A DNA stretch of 50,839 nucleotides from Desulfosporosinus nitroreducens (GCF_023897015.1 NZ_JAMHFY010000034.1:1-50839); one strand, 5' to 3'; numbered from the stretch's first letter, positions 1-8,322 are shown. The notes: generated by a model from the sequence alone, not told the origin. Numbers and translations: made by a program.

Positions 1-251
1 TTGCTTACCTTTAAGCTATTGATGTTGATCAATGGCTTTTTCTCTTTTAAGGAACCTCATAAATCTCTAGAAGTTATGTAAAGTATCCGAGCATGCATAC
101 TACCATATTCTACCTTCTTGTCATACCTCCTTCTTTGTCTGATAAAAAAATGGACCCCCTATTTCTACAATCATTTATTTAAACAAAAAGAAATCTATAA
201 ACTAGTTATAGAAAGTCTTGTAAATCAAGGGGTACTTGAAATTAAAGATTC
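1..251. other. Gene-poor left edge
   Basis: I see no supported gene here. A 99-codon plus-strand frame beginning at 118 lacks a ribosome binding site, has no recognisable family and runs through the hairpin at 252-277, so I do not call it. On the minus strand a strong AAGGAGGT precedes an ATG near 132, but that frame stops after four codons. Confidence 0.4.
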
Positions 252-277
252 AGAGGCCGCCACAGATGGCGGCCTCT
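252..277 (-). terminator. GC-rich hairpin, possible terminator of the mutM unit
   Basis: A perfect 10-bp stem (AGAGGCCGCC at 252-261 with GGCGGCCTCT at 268-277) encloses a 6-nt loop. It lies downstream of mutM and the decayed ORF on the minus strand. The following minus-strand sequence is T-rich but not a clean T-run, so terminator function is only likely. Confidence 0.4.
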
Positions 278-351
278 TGAGCGTACACAAAACCAAGACA
301 ATATTTATAGTGGAAAAAATATGCATTCGACAATCCTATGCAAATATTAAT

Positions 352-627
352 CTACCTCTTGGTTTTGGTACCGACCTTCCTATTGATTTTGCTGTTTCGA
401 TCAACAAGATTTCGTAGTTTTTCGATCTGATACACTACAGGCCAGGGAGAGCTTTCCTGCCCTTCAATGATTTTTGCTAGATCAATGTTTTTGAGATAAA
501 TTAATTGTGAGCAATTAAACCGATCAAGGATTTTTCGACCAAAGTTTTAAATTTTCGCGAAACCACTTCCAATAAATATCTATCCAGGGGCATTATCAGG
601 ATTCTCTAAGTATCTTATTTGTCTCAT
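352..627 (-). pseudogene. Decayed small ORF with two in-frame stops
   Basis: Reading the minus strand from the ATG at 627 gives one frame of 92 codons ending at 352, interrupted by TAG at codon 16 and TAA at codon 27. The last 64 codons are open and look protein-like, with a Pro-Trp-Pro in the middle and a Lys/Arg-rich end (VGTKTKR). It starts about 10 nt after the mutM stop, so it may once have been co-transcribed with mutM. I do not recognise the family. A remnant of a mobile-element gene is possible but unproven, and chance openness of the 3' part cannot be excluded. Confidence 0.35.
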
Positions 628-637
628 CCCAACAAAT

Positions 638-1459
638 CTACTTCTGACACCTAGAACAATACACCGTGGTCCTCCCAGCGAGACGGATCCTTTCTAACAC
701 TTGTCCACAGAGTTTACAGGGTTCCCCGCCCCGTCCGTAAACTTGTAATTCCCGTTCAAAGGAGCCCTTTTCCCCGTTGGCATCTCTGTAATCTCGAAAG
801 GATGTTCCCTGAGCATCAATACCCGCTTGGAGGACGTTTTGAATGGCTTGATGGAGTTTTGAGATTTCCTCATCGGATAGAGTATCTACCCTGCGTTCGG
901 GAGATATCCCTGCTTGAAAAAGGGATTCATCCACATAAATGTTCCCCAAGCCTGCTAGGACATGCTGATCTAGCAGGGCTGCTTTTACAGAAATCTTTTT
1001 CTTCCTCAAACGCTCCTTCAAGACATGTGGTGTGAAATCCAGTTCCAAGGGCTCCGGTCCGAGCTTAGACAGGGAAGAGTTGCTAAAGCACAGTGAGGTG
1101 GGTATAGCTTGAATACGCCCAAATTTCCGCACATCTGTAAAATGCACTTCCCCTTGTTCCAAACCAAAGACTACATGAGTATGCTTCTCAGGTTCTCGTT
1201 TTTCAGTATAGTAATTTAAGCGCCCGGTCATTCTCATATGTGCGATTAATGTCAAATCTTCATCCAACCTAATTAAAAGGTATTTGCCACGACGGTCGAT
1301 TGTTTGAATTCTTCGGCCAGTGACTAAATCCTCAAAGGATTGATCTTCCCAACTGCAGACTGCAGAAGACCATATAAGTCTAACTTCTTTGATTTCTAGA
1401 TTAATAACATGCTCTGCTAATGTTCGTCGAATAGTCTCAACTTCAGGGAGTTCTGGCAT
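638..1459 (-). CDS. mutM: Formamidopyrimidine-DNA glycosylase (Fpg/MutM)
   Basis: Base-excision repair glycosylase and AP lyase that removes 8-oxoguanine and ring-opened purines from DNA. The protein has 273 residues, normal for the family. It starts MPELPEVETI, giving the catalytic Pro-Glu after Met removal. The conserved lysine is in DRRGK (K59). It ends in the expected zinc finger, with Cys at 248, 251, 268 and 271. The N-terminal motif fixes the start, since Pro must be residue 2. In many Firmicutes mutM directly follows polA. Here a plus-strand flxA-like gene lies between the two minus-strand genes, so mutM probably has its own promoter. Confidence 0.97.
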   Translation of the reverse strand: MPELPEVETIRRTLAEHVINLEIKEVRLIWSSAVCSWEDQSFEDLVTGRRIQTIDRRGKYLLIRLDEDLTLIAHMRMTGRLNYYTEKREPEKHTHVVFGLEQGEVHFTDVRKFGRIQAIPTSLCFSNSSLSKLGPEPLELDFTPHVLKERLRKKKISVKAALLDQHVLAGLGNIYVDESLFQAGISPERRVDTLSDEEISKLHQAIQNVLQAGIDAQGTSFRDYRDANGEKGSFERELQVYGRGGEPCKLCGQVLERIRLAGRTTVYCSRCQK

Positions 1460-1578
1460 ATTCTTTCCTCATTCCTTAATCCATTGTCTCTTTTAGAGTA
1501 AAAGCAGTGACCAATTGAGGCTACATACCTATCCACCTACTACAATTAAGAAATAATTAACCGGACAATAAATAAATT

Positions 1579-1632
1579 TTCAGCAAACCTTCAGTTTAGT
1601 TTCAGCCTCGTTTCAGTTTAGTATTGTAAAGT
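1579..1632 (+). promoter_or_regulatory. 11-bp phased TTCAG array and -10 element before the flxA-like gene
   Basis: TTCAG occurs four times, starting at 1579, 1590, 1601 and 1612, exactly 11 bp apart. TAAAGT at 1627-1632 is a plausible -10, starting 15 nt after the first base of the last repeat, and the gene starts at 1671. Direct repeats at 11-bp period are the usual binding pattern of OmpR/PhoB-family response regulators. The same layout appears before two other genes in this window. Confidence 0.65.
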
Positions 1633-1670
1633 ATCATTAACTTATTCTGATTTGGGAGGCTTACATATTA

Positions 1671-2015
1671 ATGAATGTATCTTCAGTTTCTTCAACATCT
1701 AGTAACTCTTATACCTCCGGAAATGATAGTGATGTAAAACAACTACTAAATCGAATCAAACAACTTGAAAGCCAAATTGAAACTGAAACTCAGAGTAAGG
1801 ATGATGATAAAACAAAACAGGAAAAAATCCAATTATTACGAGTTCAGATAACTCAAATTCAAAACCAAATACAAGCAAAACAATCCACCCAAACTAGTAA
1901 TAGTGTACAAGAAGCTAACACTAACACTAACACTAACACTAACACTAACACTAACACTAACACTAACACTAACACTATTATTTTAAGCGATAACAAAATT
2001 GATATACAAGCTTAA
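1671..2015 (+). CDS. FlxA-like coiled-coil protein with NT dipeptide repeat
   Basis: This 114-residue protein has a Ser-rich N-terminus followed by about 60 residues of Gln/Lys/Glu/Ile-rich heptad-like sequence (LLNRIKQLESQIE, later IQLLRVQITQIQNQIQ), typical of the FlxA-like family (PF14282). Residues 83-102 are ten Asn-Thr dipeptides encoded by a hexanucleotide tandem repeat. No signal peptide or membrane segment is seen. The function of FlxA-like proteins is poorly known; in E. coli flxA is part of the flagellar regulon, but there are no flagellar genes here. GGGAGG about 11 nt upstream supports the start. It is a single-gene unit with its own promoter and terminator, lying between divergent mutM and convergent polA. 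Confidence 0.75.
   Translation: MNVSSVSSTSSNSYTSGNDSDVKQLLNRIKQLESQIETETQSKDDDKTKQEKIQLLRVQITQIQNQIQAKQSTQTSNSVQEANTNTNTNTNTNTNTNTNTNTIILSDNKIDIQA
1915..1976 (+). repeat. Ten-copy CTAACA tandem repeat inside a coding region
   Basis: Ten perfect copies of CTAACA (1915-1974) plus a partial unit encode the Asn-Thr run of the FlxA-like protein. The unit is a multiple of three, so copy-number change alters protein length without shifting frame. Confidence 0.95.
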
Positions 2016-2115
2016 CGTATAAGTTAATACAATGTCCCATTGTCAATCACCATTCAGGCCTAAAACCAACCACTTCATAGATCTTGCAGTCCCCTTAACC
2101 CACATAACACTACAG

Positions 2116-2163
2116 TGCCCTCCCATGGTAGAAAAATCATCTGCCATGGGAGGGCAATTTTTT
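2116..2163 (+). terminator. Rho-independent terminator of the flxA-like gene
   Basis: A 13-bp perfect stem (TGCCCTCCCATGG at 2116-2128 with its complement at 2144-2156) with a 15-nt loop is followed by ATTTTTT on the plus strand. It lies between the flxA-like gene and the 3' end of polA and points in the flxA direction. Confidence 0.85.
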
Positions 2164-2176
2164 GTACAATCTCTAA

Positions 2177-4798
2177 TTAATTCGTGTGAAAAGGTTGCAT
2201 ATCATACCAATTCGGTCCGACTTTACATTCCACCGTCATCGGAACCGAAAGTGGATAAGCAGTTTCCATTTTTTCCTTTAGCATGTGGGCAACACTCTCT
2301 AGGTCCTCTGGAGCTACTTGGAGCAAAAGCTCGTCATGTACTTGGAGAAGCATAGTCGCCCGAAAGGGTTTCAATCCTTCTGCTACTTTAAGCATGGCTA
2401 ATTTCATAATATCTGCTGCCGTACCCTGCACCGGTGTGTTCATTGCAATCCGTTCTCCAAACTGACGTTGAACTCGGTTAGCATGAAGCAACTCCGGGAT
2501 ACGCCGCAAGCGATTTAAGAGGGTACGAACTTGGCCGTCTTTTTTAGCCTGTGTAACGACATCCTCCAGATAACGTTTCACTCCACTATAACGTTTGAAA
2601 TATTGCTCAATATAAAACTTTGATTCTTTGCGCGGAATTCCTAAATCTCTTGAAAGGCCAAACTCCGTTAACCCATAGACCAACCCAAAATTGACGGCTT
2701 TAGCACTTCGACGCATGTTCGGTGTCACTTCATCGAGAGAAATTCCAAAGACTTCTGCTGCGGTTCGAGTATGGACATCCTGTCCCAGGGCAAACGATTC
2801 ACAAAGCAGGGGATCTTGCGAATAGTGAGCTAAAATTCGAAGCTCAATCTGAGAATAATCAGCGGATAGTAACACCCATCCAGGTTCTGTAGGATGAAAG
2901 ACTTTTCTTAGCAGTCGTCCTTGTTCCAGTCGAATTGGGATATTCTGTAGATTAGGTTCTGTACTCGATAATCGACCGGTTGTCGTCACGGTTTGTTGAA
3001 AGGTGGTATGAATCTTGCCATTCTTCGCTTGAGCAAGTAGCCCATTTACATAGGTAGACATCAATTTATTCAACTGCCGATAGTCAAGAATTTTCTCTAC
3101 GACGGGGTGGGCTAAGCGAAGTTCTTCCAATGTCTCCGCATCTGTGGAATAACCCGTCTTTGTTTTCTTAGCCGTAGGCAGGCCTAATTTCTCAAACAGT
3201 ATTGCTCCCAACTGTTTTGGAGAATTAATATTAAAGGTTTCCTCAGCTAAAGCATAAATATCTTGCTCTAACTGTCTTAAGGTCAAACTTATTCCTTCCC
3301 CAAAAACCGTCAATTGCTCGGAGTCCACGGCGATTCCATGATGTTCGACTTGAGCGAGCACCATGCATAGAGGTTCTTCAATTTCATGGAGCAGGTGTGC
3401 CAGTCCCAGGGATTGAATTTCCTCTTCAAACTTCGGAGCAACTTGAGCTAAGGCTGCCGCTTCTTCCCCAACGTTCACGAAAGCGGCTTGATTAGGCACA
3501 TATTCTTTGACCAAATCCAGGGGGGCAAATTTTGGGCGTGAGGATTTAATTAGATAGGATGCCAAGCTTAGATCCAGCGTTAGACCCTTCAAGGATAAGC
3601 CTTCGTTAGTGAGTAGTAAGGCCACAGTTTTACTGTCTGCCAAGATTTTAGTGACCTGATCACTCCCCATCAATTTCAGCCACGCCTCGCAGACCTTTTC
3701 GGATGCCGCTTCACGGGTCAGCGTGAACGTCTCTCCTTGGGCAGCTACTCCCCATTCCAACCAGCGCCCTCCTTGTAAGCCCGTTCCCTCATATCTACAG
3801 GCTAACGTGAGTGAGATGTTTTTAGATTGCCACTCTTCAATCTGAGCAAGCCATCCCTCTTCTGTCAAGGTACGTTCAGGCCAATTTTCCAACGACTCTT
3901 CCTGGCTTTCACTAAGGGGGCCTTCATCGTCCTTATGACGTTCATGCCATAACCGAGTCACATTCCTGAGATCATATTTTTCCAAGACGGGGAGCACTTT
4001 GGCCGCTTGGGAACGGCGATAAACGAAATCCTCGCTCGAAAACGCCAGCGGGACCTCCGTCAACATCGTCGCAAGCGTTTTGCTGAGGATCGCCTGATCT
4101 GCATACTCCTTCAAATTACCCTGTACTTTTTTTCCAGATACTTTATCAGCGTTTGCCAAAACACCCTCAACCGTTTCAAATTCCCAGAGTAATTTCAGCG
4201 CGGTCTTCTCTCCGATTCCTGGAACCCCAGGGATATTGTCCGAAGTGTCACCCATTAAACCCTTAAGATCAATGATTTGGTGGGGCCGCAGTTGGTAACG
4301 TTCCCATAAGGTCGTTTCATCATAACGTTCAACTTCACTGATTCCTTTTTTGGTCAGGAAAATGTTCGTCCTAGGGGAAATGAGTTGCAGGGCATCTTTA
4401 TCCCCTGTATAAATCTGAATCTCCATCCCCTGTGCTTCTGCTTGTTTGGTTATTGCGGCAATCAGATCATCTGCTTCATAGCCTGCCAGCTCGAGCATAG
4501 GTACGTCCATTTCAGTTAAGATTTCTTTGAGGTAATCAAATTGTGGGCGCAGTCCTTCCGGGGTTTCTTTGCGTTGCGCTTTATACCCGGCGTACTGTTC
4601 AATCCGAACTGTTGCCTTAGTTTTATCGAAAGCCACCACCCAATAATCTGGATGTTGCTCTTGTTCTAATCTAAAGAGCATAGTCAGAAAACCATGCAGG
4701 ACATTCGTTGGTCGTCCATCGGCCGTTGTAAGCGGCGGCAGAGCATAAAAAGCACGATTTGCCAGACTGTTTCCGTCTAAAATAACCATCCGCGGCAT
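2177..4798 (-). CDS. polA: DNA polymerase I
   Basis: Family A DNA polymerase for Okazaki-fragment processing and repair synthesis. The N-terminal 5' nuclease domain is present (DGNSLANRAFYALPPL; acidic patch GYEADDLIAA; GDTSDNIPGVPGIGEKTA). The central 3'-5' exonuclease-like domain lacks the DxE catalytic pair: the matching region reads LACRYEGTG, so proofreading is probably lost, as in Bacillus PolA. The polymerase domain has motif A (DYSQIELRILAH), motif B (RRSAKAVNFGLVYG) and motif C (QVHDELLLQ). I start at the ATG at 4798 (MPRMVILDGNS, 873 residues) because GGGGG lies about 9 nt upstream; an ATG five codons earlier has no such site. It appears to be a single-gene unit. Confidence 0.97.
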   Translation of the reverse strand: MPRMVILDGNSLANRAFYALPPLTTADGRPTNVLHGFLTMLFRLEQEQHPDYWVVAFDKTKATVRIEQYAGYKAQRKETPEGLRPQFDYLKEILTEMDVPMLELAGYEADDLIAAITKQAEAQGMEIQIYTGDKDALQLISPRTNIFLTKKGISEVERYDETTLWERYQLRPHQIIDLKGLMGDTSDNIPGVPGIGEKTALKLLWEFETVEGVLANADKVSGKKVQGNLKEYADQAILSKTLATMLTEVPLAFSSEDFVYRRSQAAKVLPVLEKYDLRNVTRLWHERHKDDEGPLSESQEESLENWPERTLTEEGWLAQIEEWQSKNISLTLACRYEGTGLQGGRWLEWGVAAQGETFTLTREAASEKVCEAWLKLMGSDQVTKILADSKTVALLLTNEGLSLKGLTLDLSLASYLIKSSRPKFAPLDLVKEYVPNQAAFVNVGEEAAALAQVAPKFEEEIQSLGLAHLLHEIEEPLCMVLAQVEHHGIAVDSEQLTVFGEGISLTLRQLEQDIYALAEETFNINSPKQLGAILFEKLGLPTAKKTKTGYSTDAETLEELRLAHPVVEKILDYRQLNKLMSTYVNGLLAQAKNGKIHTTFQQTVTTTGRLSSTEPNLQNIPIRLEQGRLLRKVFHPTEPGWVLLSADYSQIELRILAHYSQDPLLCESFALGQDVHTRTAAEVFGISLDEVTPNMRRSAKAVNFGLVYGLTEFGLSRDLGIPRKESKFYIEQYFKRYSGVKRYLEDVVTQAKKDGQVRTLLNRLRRIPELLHANRVQRQFGERIAMNTPVQGTAADIMKLAMLKVAEGLKPFRATMLLQVHDELLLQVAPEDLESVAHMLKEKMETAYPLSVPMTVECKVGPNWYDMQPFHTN

Positions 4799-5175
4799 CC
4801 TGAAAACCCCCATTCTTTATCAGTTTACTATATCACACCCTCTAATTTCTAACAAACGATAGCAGTACTTTTAGGACAATGTTTATAGTCCGAGATCTAT
4901 GAGTTAAAAGCTCGTATTGGTTGTTTTTGCCCTTGCCGAAGTTATGAATGTGAGGTGTCTTGTTTAGATTGATTTTCAAATCAAAGTTTTTTGGGATTGA
5001 CTCTCAGAGCATAGATTGATAGGATTTGTTAGTTGCTATTATATAATCTTAAGAAATAAACCTACTCCTTAACTCCTTAACTTCTTAAAAATAATTCCTA
5101 TCAAAGTTTTGTCATGGACTTATGTGCAGGTTCATGTTTCATTCGTTGTTAACATAGAAGGAGGGGGACACTTTA
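4799..5175. other. Intergenic region between polA and the EamA gene
   Basis: This AT-rich spacer separates two divergent genes and should hold both promoters. I see no ORF with a ribosome binding site and no strong hairpin. The only structure is an 8-bp tandem repeat at 5065-5088. AAGGAGGGGG just before 5176 is the EamA ribosome binding site. Confidence 0.5.
5065..5088. repeat. Short 8-bp tandem repeat
   Basis: CTCCTTAA, CTCCTTAA and CTTCTTAA follow each other directly about 90 bp upstream of the EamA transporter gene. Regulatory meaning is unknown. Confidence 0.6.
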
Positions 5176-6102
5176 ATGTCCGATAAACAGGTTCGTATGC
5201 TCATGGTGCTAACCAGTCTTCTTTGGTCCGGCGCATTTATTACCGGAAAATTCTCCGTACAGGAGTTTCCACCCTTTGCCTTGACCTTCTTTCGCTTTCT
5301 CTTTGCCTTGCCCTTTATTTTTACTATCTTGTACCTCAAAGAGCCGAAAAACCTTTTCCCGCATGGTAAACAATGGCCGGCACTTCTCCTACTTGGATTC
5401 ATTGGCACATTTTGTTATCATGTCTTGTTCTTTACGTCTTTAAACTATACCACGGCGATCAATTCATCTTTGATCGGCGCCATCAATCCAATGCTCACGA
5501 CCCTTTTGGCGGCCATGTTTTTTGGCGAGAAATTAACTCCTTTAAGGATAGTTGGGATTTTCCTCTCATTTAGTGGGGTCTTTCTCTTCATTACCAATGG
5601 AGATTTGCAGTTGATCTCCCAATTCCAAGTGAATCATGGTGATTTTTTGATGCTGATTGGGGTCCTTTGCTTTTCGGTTTATTCCCTCCTTAGTCGACGT
5701 TTCATGAAGCAATATGAACTGACTCCTTTCATGATCACTGCCTATACGTTCTTGATCTGTGTTGTTATTTCCGGACCTTTCGTTTTGTGGGAAAACCCAT
5801 CCACCTACCTATCCGCAACGACAGCGAGGGGATGGCTCTCCATCTTGTATATGAGCGTATTTGCTTCCGTATTGGGCTACCTTTTCCAAGCCATCGCTAT
5901 TCAACGTATTGGCGCTCCTCGTACCGCCGTTTTTATTAATCTGGTACCTATCTTTACGATTATCCAGTCTATAACAATCTTAGGTGAATCGATTACATTG
6001 ATTAAAATAGTATGTGCTGCCATTGTAATTATTGGAGTTTATTTTGCAACGCGGCCAGAATCGAAAATTTATTCTATGAAAGCTCCTACGCAGTTTAATT
6101 AG
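5176..6102 (+). CDS. EamA/DMT-family membrane transporter
   Basis: This 308-residue protein belongs to the drug/metabolite transporter superfamily. It has about ten hydrophobic helices arranged as two EamA repeats: the first covers roughly residues 8-135 (LLWSGAFITGKF near the start), the second roughly 155-295 (the GAPRTAVFINLVPIFTII segment is typical of the last helices). Members export metabolites, amino acids or drugs, and the substrate cannot be told from sequence. AAGGAGGGGG with good spacing supports the start. It appears monocistronic and is followed by a hairpin. Confidence 0.9.
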   Translation: MSDKQVRMLMVLTSLLWSGAFITGKFSVQEFPPFALTFFRFLFALPFIFTILYLKEPKNLFPHGKQWPALLLLGFIGTFCYHVLFFTSLNYTTAINSSLIGAINPMLTTLLAAMFFGEKLTPLRIVGIFLSFSGVFLFITNGDLQLISQFQVNHGDFLMLIGVLCFSVYSLLSRRFMKQYELTPFMITAYTFLICVVISGPFVLWENPSTYLSATTARGWLSILYMSVFASVLGYLFQAIAIQRIGAPRTAVFINLVPIFTIIQSITILGESITLIKIVCAAIVIIGVYFATRPESKIYSMKAPTQFN

Positions 6103-6177
6103 TCTGTTCCGAAAAGGCCGTAACGGTACCTTTCAATAACTTATTACTCTCGCATCTCACTCTAACATACATATTTT

Positions 6178-6216
6178 AGAGCCTTTTCTCATGAATCAAG
6201 TGAGAAAAGGCTCTTG
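6178..6216 (+). terminator. Hairpin terminator after the EamA gene
   Basis: A 14-bp perfect stem (6178-6191 with 6201-6214) has a 9-nt loop. The T-tract on the plus side is short, so it could also serve the convergent PepSY-type gene. Confidence 0.6.
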
Positions 6217-6345
6217 TTGAGGTTAAGTATGATAATTCACCTATGTTTGAAATCCTTGACTAGAATCCTTATTTGTTATGTTAAAGAATCTAAGACCTGC
6301 TTGAATATGTCTTGGGGTTGCTGCTATGTAGTAGTTGATTCTTTG

Positions 6346-6855
6346 TTAATCTGATTTCCTTTGCCCCCTCAAAATTCTAATGGAAAGATACATCCCCGAA
6401 ATGGTCAGGACGATCATACTAATTGCCGCTAGATCTATCACCCACGTGATGTTGAGATTACCAAGTTTACCTTCATGCAACCCTTTCACGAGGCCCATTA
6501 GACCATTATCTGCTTCATTTCTTGAACCTCCGCGTCTCGGAGCAATCGCTTCGGATTGAGTTTTCCCTTCCAGACTAGAACTTGGAGTATTAGAAACCGC
6601 AGAATTCTGACTTGATGAACTTTGATTTGTCGTTGATGTGCTCTGATTTGCTGTAGTCGGACCTTGATCTGAAGTTGGTATACTTTCATTACCTGAAGAA
6701 GTGGTCCTAGAATTCCCTTCGATAATTGGGGCTCTTGATTCCATTCCCATCAGTGAAGGATGTGCCAGCATTAATCCGGTTACAGCCTCCATGAGAATAA
6801 TGATTGAAGTGATTAATCCGATCCATAAGTGTAAATTGCGCATTTTACGAAACAT
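6346..6855 (-). CDS. PepSY-associated transmembrane protein
   Basis: This 169-residue protein has two hydrophobic segments, about residues 8-30 (LHLWIGLITSIIILMEAVTG) and 138-160 (VIDLAAISMIVLTISGMYLS). Between them is an extracytoplasmic region with a low-complexity Ser/Thr/Asn/Gln stretch (about 45-95) and a short GLHEGKLG segment. The HLWIG start, the GLHEGKLG segment and the Gly-rich second helix are typical of PepSY-associated TM proteins (PF03929-like). Their role is not settled; an effect on extracytoplasmic enzymes or metal handling has been proposed. GAGGGG about 9 nt upstream supports the start. Upstream lies a six-unit TTCAG array, which suggests control by the two-component system 3 kb away. 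Confidence 0.75.
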   Translation of the reverse strand: MFRKMRNLHLWIGLITSIIILMEAVTGLMLAHPSLMGMESRAPIIEGNSRTTSSGNESIPTSDQGPTTANQSTSTTNQSSSSQNSAVSNTPSSSLEGKTQSEAIAPRRGGSRNEADNGLMGLVKGLHEGKLGNLNITWVIDLAAISMIVLTISGMYLSIRILRGQRKSD

Positions 6856-6917
6856 TATTGCTTCCCCTCATTTCATTAAACTTTTAAACAAAAATTAATA
6901 AGCGACTACCCGGTATT

Positions 6918-6993
6918 ACTATAAATCCCGCTCCTGAATCATACCTAAATGCCACCTGAATGTTGATTGAGTGTTTCCTGAAAATCAGCTGAA
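6918..6993 (-). promoter_or_regulatory. Six-unit 11-bp phased TTCAG array and -10 before the PepSY gene
   Basis: On the plus strand the half-site complement CTGAA starts at 6934, 6956, 6978 and 6989, with degenerate copies at 6945 (CTAAA) and 6967 (TTGAG). All six fall on a strict 11-bp grid. On the minus strand this reads as TTCAG pointing toward the PepSY-type gene. TATAGT (minus strand, 6923-6918) is a -10 candidate, starting 15 nt after the first base of the proximal half-site. Confidence 0.7.
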
Positions 6994-7107
6994 ATGGCTC
7001 ATTCAATCCATAACATTTAGATTTGCTTTGGTTCCTAGATTTCTTGCGAAGTGCTATAATGTTCATAATCATTCAGCAATACTTCAGGTACAGATTAATC
7101 TTGATCC

Positions 7108-7222
7108 AATCGTGAGACTCCCATTTCTACAAATGGGCGTGGGACACCATGCTCAGCTTGGGTGGGGGTAGAGTCCCCCACCCAAGTCCCGATGTTTAAC
7201 TTTAGTTGAACGAGTTCACTCA
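7108..7222 (+). other. Cluster of three hairpins upstream of galE
   Basis: Three inverted repeats follow one another: CCCATTT/AAATGGG near 7108-7125; a perfect 12-bp stem (CTTGGGTGGGGG 7157-7168 with 7175-7186); and AGTTGA/TCAACT near 7203-7224. None has a terminal T-run. This could be a structured galE leader or the end of a decayed mobile element such as an IS200/IS605 type. Confidence 0.5.
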
Positions 7223-7297
7223 ACTTTGGTATTGTTCTAATCAGTAAAATATTAGTTTGCATTACTAAGAAAGCTAGTTATGAAAAGAGGGGTTTTT

Positions 7298-8290
7298 ATG
7301 GAGTCCATTCTGGTATCCGGCGGGGCTGGGTATATCGGCAGCCATACTGTTAAGACATTGTTAGAACAGGGTTACAAACCCGTTGTTCTTGATAATTTAG
7401 TGACAGGGCATCGGCAATCGGTTGCAAGCAATGTTCTCTTTTTCCAGGGAGACATCGCAGATTCACTTCTAGTTCGAAGAATAGTAGAACAAGAGCACGT
7501 CAGTGCTGTTATTCATTTTGCTGCTCGGAGTTTGGTTGGGGAATCCGCAGAAAAACCTGACCTTTATTTTGAAGAAAATACTGCCAAGACCAACCGCTTT
7601 GTAAGCACACTCCTTGAATCCGGAGTGAAACGACTGATATTCTCGTCTACGGCGGCAACGTATGGGATTCCTGAAGAAATTCCAATTCCAGAAAGTGCAC
7701 CTACTATACCGATTAACCCTTACGGCTTTTCTAAACTCATGATTGAACAGTCTTTTTCTTGGTTAGAGAAAGCCTATGGTCTTGAGTGGATTGCTCTGCG
7801 CTATTTTAATGCTGCCGGTGCAGCTTTAGACGGTTCTCTAGGAGAAGACCATATGCCTGAAACTCATCTTATTCCTTTAATCTTAAAGGCGGCTCTGGGG
7901 CAACGACCGGGAATAAACATCTTTGGTACAGACTATTCTACTCCCGATGGGACGTGTATCAGAGATTATATTCACGTCCTCGATTTAGCAAAGGCTCATA
8001 TACTAGCGCTAGAAGCGCTGGGAAAAGGGACTCAAAGCGGCGTTTATAATGTTGGAACCGGTTCAGGGTTTAGTGTTAGAGAGGTCATAGAAACTGCCCG
8101 CCAAGTCACAGCCCGAACGATTCCGGTGGTCGAATCCCCTCGCCGTCCGGGAGACCCTGATAGGCTTGTAGCAAAAGTCGATAAAATTAATACCCTTTTA
8201 GGCTGGAGCCCACAACACAGTTCCCTGGAACAAATCTTAGAGAGTGCCTGGGCTTGGCACCTGAGCCATCCCAATGGATATGAAAAATAG
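7298..8290 (+). CDS. galE: UDP-glucose 4-epimerase
   Basis: Interconverts UDP-glucose and UDP-galactose, using bound NAD, for galactose metabolism and envelope glycan precursors. It is an extended short-chain dehydrogenase: Rossmann motif GGAGYIGSH at the N-terminus, the catalytic Ser/Thr region SSTAATYG, and YxxxK in YGFSKLMIE. The TPDGTCIRDYIHVLDL stretch is typical of GalE. The ATG at 7298 (MESILVSGGAGYIG, 330 residues) is preceded by GAGGGG at suitable distance, while the ATG six codons earlier has only a weak site, so I choose 7298. It stands alone, and no other Leloir-pathway genes are nearby, so a role in cell-surface polysaccharide is as likely as galactose use. Confidence 0.95.
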   Translation: MESILVSGGAGYIGSHTVKTLLEQGYKPVVLDNLVTGHRQSVASNVLFFQGDIADSLLVRRIVEQEHVSAVIHFAARSLVGESAEKPDLYFEENTAKTNRFVSTLLESGVKRLIFSSTAATYGIPEEIPIPESAPTIPINPYGFSKLMIEQSFSWLEKAYGLEWIALRYFNAAGAALDGSLGEDHMPETHLIPLILKAALGQRPGINIFGTDYSTPDGTCIRDYIHVLDLAKAHILALEALGKGTQSGVYNVGTGSGFSVREVIETARQVTARTIPVVESPRRPGDPDRLVAKVDKINTLLGWSPQHSSLEQILESAWAWHLSHPNGYEK

Positions 8291-8322
8291 TTCTATGAAA
8301 ACTTGCCTGACGCAAAGCTAAA

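Noticed and set aside
118-417. 99-codon plus-strand ORF at the left edge
   Set aside because: No ribosome binding site, no recognisable motif, and it runs through a perfect GC-rich hairpin.
5139-5408. 89-codon minus-strand ORF overlapping the EamA gene
   Set aside because: Shadow frame of a clear transporter gene, with basic low-complexity sequence.
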